Positions 6,714 through 14,718 of a stretch of DNA of 16,159 nucleotides are shown piece after piece. A program made the translations under genes and the position numbers. Every line of letters starts with the position of its first letter. Position 1 is the first letter of the stretch. Under the pieces are notes generated by a model, which saw only the letters and a program-made list of their open reading frames with translations, was not told the origin of the DNA and ran no database searches. This DNA comes from Acidobacteriota bacterium (GTDB taxonomy: Bacteria > Acidobacteriota > UBA6911 > RPQK01 > JADFOI01). The stretch is from contig JAPUKI010000064.1 of NCBI GenBank assembly GCA_027295745.1, positions 1-16,159 on the forward strand, read 5' to 3'.

Positions 6714-7525
6714 TGGCCGATCTTCAACTTCAGCTCCGGGATGTCATCGACATTCTGGTCATTGCCTTCATTATCTATCACCTGTTGCTCCTGATTAAGG
6801 GTACCCGCGGATGGCACATGACGCTGGGGATTACCTCGCTGTTCATTTTCCGCTACCTGGCCGGTATTCTGGACTTGAGAACGATTGAGTGGTTGTTGGA
6901 CAATTTCTTTACCTACTTCATCTTTGCCCTGATTGTGATTTTCCAGTCAGAGATTCGAAGGGGATTGGCTCAAATAGGAAAGGGACGTTTCTTTCTCCGA
7001 CTCTCAGCTAAGAAGAGTCAGGAACAATTCGACGAGATTGTACTGGCTGCCACCACCCTCTCCAGCCAGAGAATAGGAGGGCTGATCGTCATCGAGAAGG
7101 AAATTGGACTCAAGAACTACATTGAAAGTGGGATTAAGCTGGATGCCTATATGACTTATGACCTTCTGGTCACGATCTTTAATCCCAAGACCCCCTTACA
7201 TGATGGTGCTGTCATCGTACAGGGAGACCGGATCAGTGCTGCCGCATGCTTTCTGCCACTGACCCTGGATCCCTACTTGAGTAAGGAACTGGGTACCCGA
7301 CACCGGGCTGCCATTGGAATCACCGAAGAAACCGATGCAGTTGCTATAGTCGTTTCTGAGGAGACCGGTAAGACCTCGGCTGTTTTTGGCGGGGAGATAA
7401 TGCGCAATCTAGATGGACCTCGCTTACTGAAGGTTTTGCAGAAAACTGTAGCCGGCCAGGCAGAGGCTTTGCCAATTCAAACTGAACAGCGGAAAGAAAC
7501 AGAGCCGCAGCAGGAAGCGGTATGA
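6713..7525 (+). CDS. cdaA: Diadenylate cyclase CdaA (c-di-AMP synthase)
   Basis: Makes cyclic di-AMP from two ATP at the inner face of the membrane. Three hydrophobic helices lie in residues 12-80, followed by the DAC (DisA_N) domain with both catalytic signatures intact: Asp-Gly-Ala at 164-166 within PLHDGAVIV, and RHR at 196-198 within GTRHRAA. Length 270 is typical. The start overlaps the folP stop by one base (TAATG), with GGAGG 13 bases upstream inside folP, suggesting coupled translation. The stop overlaps the cdaR start (ATGA). The cdaA-cdaR-glmM order is the conserved c-di-AMP module linking the messenger to peptidoglycan precursor supply; its presence in a species with LPS genes is less usual but known in some groups. 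Confidence 0.95.
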   Translation: MADLQLQLRDVIDILVIAFIIYHLLLLIKGTRGWHMTLGITSLFIFRYLAGILDLRTIEWLLDNFFTYFIFALIVIFQSEIRRGLAQIGKGRFFLRLSAKKSQEQFDEIVLAATTLSSQRIGGLIVIEKEIGLKNYIESGIKLDAYMTYDLLVTIFNPKTPLHDGAVIVQGDRISAAACFLPLTLDPYLSKELGTRHRAAIGITEETDAVAIVVSEETGKTSAVFGGEIMRNLDGPRLLKVLQKTVAGQAEALPIQTEQRKETEPQQEAV

Positions 7526-8451
7526 AGGTTTTGCGGGGGCTGATTTTCAACAACCTTGGGTTAAAAGGAATCTCTCTTGGGCTGGCCCTGCTGGTTTGGT
7601 TTCAAGTGGCTGGCCAGCAAACCTTCCAGCAGAAACTTTCTCTACCCATCCAATTTGTCAATATCCCTCCCCAGACGGAGATTTCTAACGACTATGAGAA
7701 ACAAGTGGAGGTGGTCATACGCTCCGGGCGCAGCACTCCCAGCTCCGTTGACGAAGATCTGGCCGTCGTCATTGACTTAAGAGATGCCACCCCAGGCCCC
7801 GAGAAGCTGTATTCTTTAAGCGAAGAAAATATCCAAGACAAGCCTTCCGGTGTGGAAATTGTCAGTATCACTCCCAACCGAATCCGCCTGTGGTTGGAGA
7901 ATACAGTACAAAAGAGTATCGAGGTAGTGCCTGAACTGGAGGGTGAGCTTGCTGAAGGGTTTGAAGTCACGAAAGTACAGGCTCCGCCGGTGGTTATTAG
8001 TGGCCCCCAATCGCGGGTCGAGAAAGTATCTGAAGCTCAGACAGAACCCATCAGTATAGAGGGGCTGTCATCGACGTTGGTCCGAAACGCCTCAGTGGAC
8101 ATCGATGACCTTGCCCTGCGCATTGACTCGGCCACGGTGGCCGTTGTTGTCACCATTGAGGAAAAAAGGCAAGAAGTACGAGTTCGCAGGATCCTGATCG
8201 AGTTGCTCCCGGAGAACGTTGAAGCCTCCCTGATGACCCGCAGGGCAGATCTGGTGGGGACAGTGCCGCTCTCATTTGAAGGCGATCTCACGGCCACTGA
8301 TTTTCGAGCTACGGTGAATGTCGAGGCGCTGGAGCCCCGACAGGAGTCCTACGAGGTTATCCCAAAAATTACGGTATCTGAACAGTATGCTGGCATTTTC
8401 CGACTCGAATCGGTGACTCCGGAAAGTGTGAAGGTCAGAAGAATTAGGTGA
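7522..8451 (+). CDS. cdaR: YbbR-domain protein CdaR, regulator of CdaA
   Basis: Membrane-anchored partner that modulates diadenylate cyclase activity in species where the module has been studied. A single transmembrane helix at about 14-30 leaves the rest outside the cytoplasm. The remainder is beta-rich and can be divided into three YbbR-like repeats of 80-95 residues (about 34-125, 130-215 and 225-309); boundaries are approximate. Length 309 suits a three-repeat form; Firmicute proteins often have four. The start overlaps cdaA by ATGA, and glmM begins one base after its stop. Assignment rests on position plus the single anchor and repeat pattern rather than on catalytic residues, as the family has none. 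Confidence 0.88.
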   Translation: MKVLRGLIFNNLGLKGISLGLALLVWFQVAGQQTFQQKLSLPIQFVNIPPQTEISNDYEKQVEVVIRSGRSTPSSVDEDLAVVIDLRDATPGPEKLYSLSEENIQDKPSGVEIVSITPNRIRLWLENTVQKSIEVVPELEGELAEGFEVTKVQAPPVVISGPQSRVEKVSEAQTEPISIEGLSSTLVRNASVDIDDLALRIDSATVAVVVTIEEKRQEVRVRRILIELLPENVEASLMTRRADLVGTVPLSFEGDLTATDFRATVNVEALEPRQESYEVIPKITVSEQYAGIFRLESVTPESVKVRRIR

Positions 8452-8452
8452 C

Positions 8453-9805
8453 ATGTGTGAGCTGTTCGGGACCGATGGCATTCGCGGAGTAGCCGGAGAA
8501 TACCCATTAGATTTCCCTACCGTTTACAAGCTGGGCAAGGCAGTGGTTCGCTCCGGCAAACGGAGCATACTGATTGGCAGAGATACTCGAACCAGCGGAC
8601 TCTGGATCGAGAAGGCACTTCAGCAAGCCATACTCTCCGAGGGAGGAGAAGTGACTCTAGCGGACGTGATCACCACGCCTGGAGTTGCCATTCTATCCCG
8701 AAATATTCCCTTTGATACGGGAATTGTTGTTTCGGCTTCACACAATCCTTACCAAGACAATGGTATAAAGATGTTCTCCAGAAACGGAATCAAACTGAGC
8801 GACGAGGAAGAAAGGTGGATTGAACAGGCAGTGGCCGGAGATGCCAATCTGGATCCTGGTGCAAAGATCTCAGAAGACCGGAACCAGGATGAGATCATCG
8901 CCTTGAATCAGGGATTGGTGGAGCGCTACATCGATTTCTTGCGGGCAGCATCATCTGTGCCTACCTTGAAGCCTTTGAAAGTCGTTCTCGATTGTGCCCA
9001 TGGTGCAGCCTTTCACATTGCTCCGCAGCTATTCAAAAAGCTAGGAGCCGAAGTGGTCGCTATCAATACCCAACCCAACGGGCGGAACATCAATCACAAT
9101 TGTGGGGCCGTTTATCCTCAACAGATGGCCCAAACTGTCCTGGAGGCACAAGCTTCCTTCGGCGTAGCCTTTGATGGAGATGGTGATCGCGCCATCTTCA
9201 GTGATGAGAAGGGGAACCTCTTGGATGGCGATTACACTCTCTTTATTCTAGCGCGATCTCTTCAAAAGAAGGGACAGTTGGAGTCCGGGTGTGTGGTCAT
9301 CACGGTCATGGCCAATAAAGGTCTGGAGGTGGCACTGCAAAGAGAACACATACGGACACTGCGCACCCGGGTGGGAGATCGTTTTGTCCTGGCAGAGATG
9401 CTTCGCGGAAACCACTCCCTGGGAGGCGAGCAGTCTGGACACGTCATCATGAAGGCTGGCTTTTTCGTGGGAGACGGTATCTTGAGCGCTCTGAAGATCG
9501 GCAATCTCGTATTGGAGGAGGGTTGCTCGTTGGGTGATCTGGCGCGGGGTCTCGAGAAGTTCCCGCAGGTTCTCATCAATGTGCGGGTCAGGGAGAAACC
9601 TGATTTCTCAAAGATCGCCGAGATTCAGCGTGACATTGAGGCAGCCCAGGAAAGTCTTGGGGAGAAAGGACGAGTTGTGATCCGCTACTCCGGAACAGAG
9701 CCGCTGGTGAGAGTTATGCTGGAGGGAGAAAGCGCAGGAGAAATCAACAAGTATGCAGAGGGGATCGCAGCCCGGTTTCACGAGCATCTGGGGGAAACCA
9801 GCTGA
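8453..9805 (+). CDS. glmM: Phosphoglucosamine mutase
   Basis: Interconverts glucosamine-6-phosphate and glucosamine-1-phosphate on the route to UDP-GlcNAc for peptidoglycan and LPS. The 450 residues show the four alpha-phosphohexomutase sites: N-terminal LFGTDGIRG; the phosphoserine loop SASHNP with Ser96 as the phosphorylated residue; the Mg site DGDGDR (241-246); the sugar loop GGEQSGH (324-330); and the phosphate-binding RYSGTEP (411-417). The FGTDGIRG opening and the cdaA-cdaR context favour GlmM over phosphomannomutase. The ATG lies one base after the cdaR stop, with AGGTGA overlapping that stop as ribosome site. In studied species GlmM binds CdaA and lowers its activity. Confidence 0.96.
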   Translation: MCELFGTDGIRGVAGEYPLDFPTVYKLGKAVVRSGKRSILIGRDTRTSGLWIEKALQQAILSEGGEVTLADVITTPGVAILSRNIPFDTGIVVSASHNPYQDNGIKMFSRNGIKLSDEEERWIEQAVAGDANLDPGAKISEDRNQDEIIALNQGLVERYIDFLRAASSVPTLKPLKVVLDCAHGAAFHIAPQLFKKLGAEVVAINTQPNGRNINHNCGAVYPQQMAQTVLEAQASFGVAFDGDGDRAIFSDEKGNLLDGDYTLFILARSLQKKGQLESGCVVITVMANKGLEVALQREHIRTLRTRVGDRFVLAEMLRGNHSLGGEQSGHVIMKAGFFVGDGILSALKIGNLVLEEGCSLGDLARGLEKFPQVLINVRVREKPDFSKIAEIQRDIEAAQESLGEKGRVVIRYSGTEPLVRVMLEGESAGEINKYAEGIAARFHEHLGETS

Positions 9806-9808
9806 CAA

Positions 9809-9836
9809 CAGACAGCAGACAGCAGACAGCAGACAA
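9809..9836 (+). repeat. Four-copy 7-bp tandem repeat between glmM and rfaE2
   Basis: Three exact copies of CAGACAG and a fourth reading CAGACAA fill most of the 40-nt gap between the glmM stop and the rfaE2 start. The repeat ends nine bases before the ATG, next to the GAGAGAG that must serve as ribosome site. Changes in copy number would alter the glmM-rfaE2 spacing by 7 nt each. Confidence 0.9.
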
Positions 9837-9845
9837 GAGAGAGTG

Positions 9846-10337
9846 ATGGAAACGACCAGGAGAAAGATCAAGTCCCGCCAGGAGCTTAGAAAGATCCTGG
9901 GGCAACTGAAATCCGAGGGCAAAAGGATCGTTTTTACCAACGGGTGCTTCGACCTGCTCCATCCTGGGCACGTGCGTTATCTGGAGAAAGCGAAGGCTCA
10001 GGGGGATGTGCTGGTGGTGGCATTAAACAGCGATGCTTCGGTGAGAGAAATCAAGGGCGGGGACCGCCCCGTGCTGTGTGAGGAGGAGCGCTGTGAGGTC
10101 ATCAGTGCACTCACCAGTGTCGACTTTGTGACAACTTTTGAGGAGAGAACTCCTCAAACTATTATTGAAGAGCTGATACCGCAAGTCCTGGTAAAGGGCG
10201 GTGACTGGCCCATCGATGAGATTGTGGGCCGGCACATTGTGGAATCCAATGGGGGAAAGGTTATTTCAGTAGATTTTGACAAAGAATTCTCTACATCAGG
10301 CATCATTGACCGAATCCGAAGCGCAGGAAAAAAGTAG
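9846..10337 (+). CDS. rfaE2: D-glycero-beta-D-manno-heptose 1-phosphate adenylyltransferase
   Basis: Activates heptose-1-phosphate with ATP to ADP-heptose for LPS inner core. It is the stand-alone nucleotidyltransferase half of what is HldE in enterobacteria, 163 residues. GCFDLLHPGH (33-42) holds the HxGH catalytic motif; VKGGDW (116-121) and STSGIIDRI (149-157) are characteristic of this branch rather than of other cytidylyltransferase-like enzymes. The ATG at 9846 has only a weak GAGAG ribosome site; the adjacent GTG at 9843 is an alternative. The open frame continues upstream through the tandem repeat into glmM, but that stretch does not resemble the family. The kinase partner must be encoded elsewhere. 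The mfd start overlaps the end of this gene. Confidence 0.93.
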   Translation: METTRRKIKSRQELRKILGQLKSEGKRIVFTNGCFDLLHPGHVRYLEKAKAQGDVLVVALNSDASVREIKGGDRPVLCEEERCEVISALTSVDFVTTFEERTPQTIIEELIPQVLVKGGDWPIDEIVGRHIVESNGGKVISVDFDKEFSTSGIIDRIRSAGKK

Positions 10338-13300
10338 ATTCCCCAGGACTGCCACCCAGATCTCTCGAAGTCTGGCTGAAAGACTCCAGGGGTTCAGTAT
10401 CCTGGAAGGCCTTCATGGGTCGGATTGTGCCTTTCTCTTCGCCTCACTTTTTCGGCAATCGCCAACCCCCTTTCTGTGGCTGTGTCTCAACAACCGTCAG
10501 GCCGAGAAGATCGCTGAGGATCTGCGTTTCTTTCTCCCAGAGGGGAGTAAAGATCAGGTCCTGGTTATTCCCGGCTCAGAAGCGAGTCCCTATCGCGGCC
10601 TGTCGCCCCATCCCGAGATCGCAGCCAAAAGAGCGGTCGCTTTGTGGAGGCTACAGCAGAAAGATCCGGGATTCATTGTCACAACCCTCGCTTCGATACT
10701 CACCAGGTTGCCGTCGCCAGCTGAATTTTTGAGCCACTGTGTTCATCTTGAAGTAGGCAGCTTCCTGCCCTTGGATCACCTTCTGGAGGGACTGCGGAAG
10801 ATGGGTTATGTGCGGGAGGATCCGGTGAGCGAAATCGGTGAGTATTCAATTCGGGGGGGGATTGTCGATGTCTTTTCCCCAGCCTATGAAAATCCTGCTC
10901 GAATTGAGTTTTTCGGAGACCAGATTGAGTCCATGCGCGAGTTTGACCCCAGCACCCAACGATCTATTGGGCTCATCTCTTCCTGTCAGGTTGTGCCCAT
11001 GCGGGAGATGATTCTGTCCGAAACTGAGATTGCGCGCTGGCACAAGGAGGCTCCTGAACACTGGAATGAAGTTCGCTTCGCAGATTCCCTGCAGGAAAAG
11101 CGTCAGTTCACTGAGAACCGGGAGTTGTTCAATGGCTTTGAATATGTCTTTCCACTGGTGATGGACAACCGACATCATCTCTTGGAGTTCCTGCCTGAGC
11201 CACAAGATTTGCGGATCGTGCTCCCAGACGCTGACGGGTTCCTGGGGGAACTTGAGAAATTTTGTTCCCGTCAACAGGAAATATTTCAGGAGCAACAGGC
11301 CACTGGAGAGCTTGTCTTGCCTCCTGAGCAGTTGTTTTTCGACAAGAAATGGATGGTTGCAGAACTGAGGAACAGGAAAGCCTTCTTCATTAAACAACTG
11401 TCGGATATGCCTCAGGCGGCTTGCCGTTTCGATTTTCAGCTCGAACGCACCTATAAAAGCCGAATCCAGGACATTCTTTCCGACCTCAGTCGGTGGCGCA
11501 GTGCAGATGAGCGAGTCGTTCTGGTGATGGGCTCGCGAGGAATGACTGAACGTGTCGCCCACCTTTTGGCAGAATATGGCGTGGCAGTTCACCTTGAGGA
11601 GAAGGGGATCGATGAAGCTCTCTCTCACCCTTTGTCTGTCATACAAGGAAAACTCTCAAATGGTTTCTATTCCTCCAGCTTAGGGCTTCATATCCTCACT
11701 CAGGAGAATATCTTTCAGGAAAGCCAGCTCATGGCTGCCAGAAAGCCGGTCCATCTGGAGATTGCTACTCAATTTCTTTCTGATTTCCGAGACCTCAAAG
11801 AAGGGGACTATGTCGTTCACATTGATCACGGAATTGGGGTCTTTCAGGGTCTGAAACGGATCGGAGTGGGGAAGGAGCTCAAGGAGTTTGTGGTACTGGT
11901 CTACCGTAAAGGTGCCAAATTATACGTCCCCATCGATCGTCTGGGCCTGATACAGAAGTACAGTGGAGCGGGCCCGGCAAAACCTCAGATAGACCTACTG
12001 GGGGGAGTTTCCTGGGGGAAAACCAAGCAGCGCATTAAGAAGTCCATGCGGCACTTGGCCGAGGACTTGCTCAAGCTCTATGCTCGTCGAGACATGGCGA
12101 AGGGACACGCTTTCTCGGCCGATGACTCCTTGAGCCGGGAATTTGAGGAAGCATTTGAATATGAGGAAACCCCCGACCAACTGGCCGCCATTCAGGATGT
12201 CAACCGGGACATGGAAGCGCTACGGCCAATGGATCGATTGATCTGCGGCGATGTGGGTTACGGAAAAACAGAAGTCGCCATGCGAGGGGCTTTTAAGGCC
12301 GTCAACGATAGCAAACAGGTGGCAGTGCTGGCTCCCACTACGGTCCTGGCCTTCCAGCATTTCAATACCTTTAGAGAGCGCTGTCAGGGTTTTCCCGTAA
12401 ATATTGAAATGGTCAGTCGCTTTCAAAGTCGAGTGGAGCAAACTGACATACTCCGACGCACATCCCTGGGTCTGGTGGATATCCTGATCGGCACTCATCG
12501 ACTCTTGTCAAAGGATGTCCACTTTCAGGATTTAGGACTGATTGTGGTGGATGAAGAACAGCGCTTTGGGGTGACTCAGAAAGAGAGACTCAAACAGCTG
12601 AAGACCGAAGTTGACGTTTTAGCACTTTCCGCAACGCCGATTCCTCGCACCTTGAACATGTCGCTCATTGGACTTCGAGACCTCTCCATTATCGAGACTC
12701 CACCCCGCGACAGGCTTGCGATTCAGACTGTGGTGGTGAGGTTCAACAAAAACATCATTCGAACTGCCATAGACCTGGAGATGAAGCGTGAAGGTCAAGT
12801 CTTCTTTGTCCACAACTCCGTGGAGACGATTGATTCAATCGCCACTATGATTCAGGAGACCGTGCCAGAGGCTCGTGTGGCCGTGGCTCATGGGCAGATG
12901 AGGGAAGGACAGCTCCAGAAAGTCATGGTTCACTTCCTCAACTACCGATACGATGTCCTGGTCTCAACCACGATCATTGAAAATGGCCTGGACATTCCCC
13001 GCGCCAATACTTTGATCGTCAATCGAAGTGATCAGTTTGGATTGGCCCAGCTGTACCAGTTGAGGGGGCGGGTGGGACGATCCAATCGTCGTGCTTATGC
13101 CTTCTTTATGACGCCATCGCCGGATACTTTGACCCCGGAGGCTGAAAAGCGTCTGGCCGCAATCAAGGAATTCAGTGAGCTGGGTTCGGGTTTCCGCATC
13201 GCGGCACTGGACCTTGAGATTCGCGGTGCCGGGAACTTGTTGGGTTCTGAGCAGCACGGACACATTGATGCGGTTGGACTTGAACTGTATACGAAACTGC

Positions 13301-13788
13301 TGGAGCAGACCATCAGAGAGTTGAGAGGTGAAGAAGTTCCTGAAGAAGTGCAAACCAAGCTTGATCTCCGCATGGATGTCCAGATTCCCGAGCACTACAT
13401 CGATGACTCTACGCTGCGCCTGTGGCTATACAAAAGGGTTTCCTCAGCTCCTGACAAGTCTGCTCTTGAAAATCTGAAGGGGGAGGTAGTGGATCGGTTC
13501 GGGAAATATCCCAAGTCCGTCTCAAACCTGTTTGAATATGCAAGACTGCGCTTGCGCACTCAGCAGTTGAAGATTCTTCTGCTGGAGCGAAAAGGATCTC
13601 GGGTCCTTCTGAAATTCCGAGAAGATACCCCTGTTTCCCGTGAGCATGTCATCGATCTCGTGCGCCGCACCGGGAAATTGTCCCTCACTCCAGAGGGAAA
13701 CATGAGTGCAGAGATCTCCTCCACTCTTCCCAGTGAGGTTTTTCAATATGTGCATTCCCTGTTGGATGAGGTGTCTGTGCTAGAATGA
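10306..13788 (+). CDS. mfd: Transcription-repair coupling factor Mfd
   Basis: ATP-driven translocase that removes RNA polymerase stalled at DNA lesions and recruits UvrA. About 1160 residues, the usual length. An N-terminal UvrB-like region (to about 350) is followed by the RNA-polymerase interaction domain (CarD-like, near 497-570, with DYVVHIDHGIGVF at 501). The helicase core has Walker A GDVGYGKT (648-655), Walker B DEEQ (749-752) and a motif VI-like LRGRVGRS, and a C-terminal UvrA-binding TRCF domain ends the protein. No ATG is available near the N-terminus. TTG at 10306 (weak AGG upstream) and TTG at 10276 are the options; both overlap rfaE2. I prefer 10306, with the first residues uncertain. 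Its stop overlaps the next gene by ATGA. Confidence 0.95.
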   Translation: MTESEAQEKSRFPRTATQISRSLAERLQGFSILEGLHGSDCAFLFASLFRQSPTPFLWLCLNNRQAEKIAEDLRFFLPEGSKDQVLVIPGSEASPYRGLSPHPEIAAKRAVALWRLQQKDPGFIVTTLASILTRLPSPAEFLSHCVHLEVGSFLPLDHLLEGLRKMGYVREDPVSEIGEYSIRGGIVDVFSPAYENPARIEFFGDQIESMREFDPSTQRSIGLISSCQVVPMREMILSETEIARWHKEAPEHWNEVRFADSLQEKRQFTENRELFNGFEYVFPLVMDNRHHLLEFLPEPQDLRIVLPDADGFLGELEKFCSRQQEIFQEQQATGELVLPPEQLFFDKKWMVAELRNRKAFFIKQLSDMPQAACRFDFQLERTYKSRIQDILSDLSRWRSADERVVLVMGSRGMTERVAHLLAEYGVAVHLEEKGIDEALSHPLSVIQGKLSNGFYSSSLGLHILTQENIFQESQLMAARKPVHLEIATQFLSDFRDLKEGDYVVHIDHGIGVFQGLKRIGVGKELKEFVVLVYRKGAKLYVPIDRLGLIQKYSGAGPAKPQIDLLGGVSWGKTKQRIKKSMRHLAEDLLKLYARRDMAKGHAFSADDSLSREFEEAFEYEETPDQLAAIQDVNRDMEALRPMDRLICGDVGYGKTEVAMRGAFKAVNDSKQVAVLAPTTVLAFQHFNTFRERCQGFPVNIEMVSRFQSRVEQTDILRRTSLGLVDILIGTHRLLSKDVHFQDLGLIVVDEEQRFGVTQKERLKQLKTEVDVLALSATPIPRTLNMSLIGLRDLSIIETPPRDRLAIQTVVVRFNKNIIRTAIDLEMKREGQVFFVHNSVETIDSIATMIQETVPEARVAVAHGQMREGQLQKVMVHFLNYRYDVLVSTTIIENGLDIPRANTLIVNRSDQFGLAQLYQLRGRVGRSNRRAYAFFMTPSPDTLTPEAEKRLAAIKEFSELGSGFRIAALDLEIRGAGNLLGSEQHGHIDAVGLELYTKLLEQTIRELRGEEVPEEVQTKLDLRMDVQIPEHYIDDSTLRLWLYKRVSSAPDKSALENLKGEVVDRFGKYPKSVSNLFEYARLRLRTQQLKILLLERKGSRVLLKFREDTPVSREHVIDLVRRTGKLSLTPEGNMSAEISSTLPSEVFQYVHSLLDEVSVLE

Positions 13789-14708
13789 GCGGCTTCAGGA
13801 ACATGATTTTAAAACGTTTTATCCTTGTGCTCGCGCTTGTCCCTCTTGGGGGCTGTGGGGAGGAGCCCGAAGAAATTCAGCCCACCCAACCTGAATCTCC
13901 AACCATCGCAGTTCTTAATGGTCGTCCCCTGCTGCGGGACCAGTTCCAAAGCTTTCTTTCCTTGGCCCCGGATGACTCGGAAGAGGAATCTACCGATTCT
14001 CGGAGGGAAACACGGTTTCGGGAGTTCCTCCTGGAGCAACTTTTACTCCAGGAAGCGACACGACAAAACATCACAGTGGAAGAAGAGGAAGTGGAACGAC
14101 AACTGGTTCAGTGGCTTTCCCCAGAACAAGAAGTTACAGAGCAGTTGCGTGAGCGCGTTCGGATCCTCTTGACCATACAGAGATTCATAAAGCAGGAGAT
14201 TGTCTCACAGATCGAGATCGGCAATCAGGAGATCTATCGGTATTACACAACTCATGCGCACGAATACATCATCGAGGATGAGGCTCACGTTCTGGAGGTC
14301 ATGGTGGAGGACCGAGAGCAGGCGGAGGAGATCCGTGAACAGTTGAACTTTGGAGATACTCGAACGTTTAAGAGTATGGCACAAGGCTATTCCCGGGGAT
14401 TGACCGCACAAGCTGGAGGCGATTTGGGAACTTTCATACGCGGCCAACTTCCTGACAACTTCGAAAAGACGATCTTTCAACTCAAACCAGGAGAAATCAG
14501 TCCGGTCTTTCGCTCTCCCGAGGGATACCATATCTTCATGATGGAAGAATGGGTTCCGCGCCACGCCCAGAAGTTCTACGAAGTTCAGGAAACCATTTTT
14601 GAAAAACTTGTGGCTTCGAAGGAACGTGTCGCCCTGGATGAGTATGTGAATCGATTATTTGAGGGTGCCTCCATAGAAATTCATGACGAGACCTTAACTT
14701 TCGAGTGA
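13785..14708 (+). CDS. Parvulin-type peptidyl-prolyl isomerase, lipoprotein
   Basis: Predicted membrane-tethered folding factor in the periplasm. A lipoprotein signal ends in a lipobox LGGC, with Cys24 as lipidation site, followed by an acidic, Pro-rich linker. A SurA/PrsA-like N-terminal helical region (about 38-160) leads into one rotamase domain (about 163-256) with the QAGGDLGTF and LKPGEISPVFRSPEGYHIF segments that define parvulins. Length 307. The ATG overlaps the mfd stop (ATGA), which argues for coupled translation; an ATG at 13803 would also keep the signal peptide. The next gene is a second parvulin without lipobox, so the two probably act in series on exported or outer-membrane proteins. 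PrsA-like or PpiC-like are equally fair names; substrates are unknown. Confidence 0.9.
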   Translation: MSGFRNMILKRFILVLALVPLGGCGEEPEEIQPTQPESPTIAVLNGRPLLRDQFQSFLSLAPDDSEEESTDSRRETRFREFLLEQLLLQEATRQNITVEEEEVERQLVQWLSPEQEVTEQLRERVRILLTIQRFIKQEIVSQIEIGNQEIYRYYTTHAHEYIIEDEAHVLEVMVEDREQAEEIREQLNFGDTRTFKSMAQGYSRGLTAQAGGDLGTFIRGQLPDNFEKTIFQLKPGEISPVFRSPEGYHIFMMEEWVPRHAQKFYEVQETIFEKLVASKERVALDEYVNRLFEGASIEIHDETLTFE

Positions 14709-14718
14709 AAAGATCCGA

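Noticed and set aside
9809..9836. CRISPR-like repeats
   Set aside because: The units are 7 bp and contiguous with no spacers; nothing else in the window has a repeat-spacer pattern.
9753..9845. Extension of RfaE2 upstream through the tandem repeat into glmM
   Set aside because: The added residues are translated repeat and antiframe glmM, unlike the family; the ATG at 9846 gives the usual N-terminus.
10846..11646. Antisense open frame of 266 codons within mfd
   Set aside because: It is fully inside the Mfd N-terminal region on the other strand, with no motif or promoter; a shadow of the real gene.
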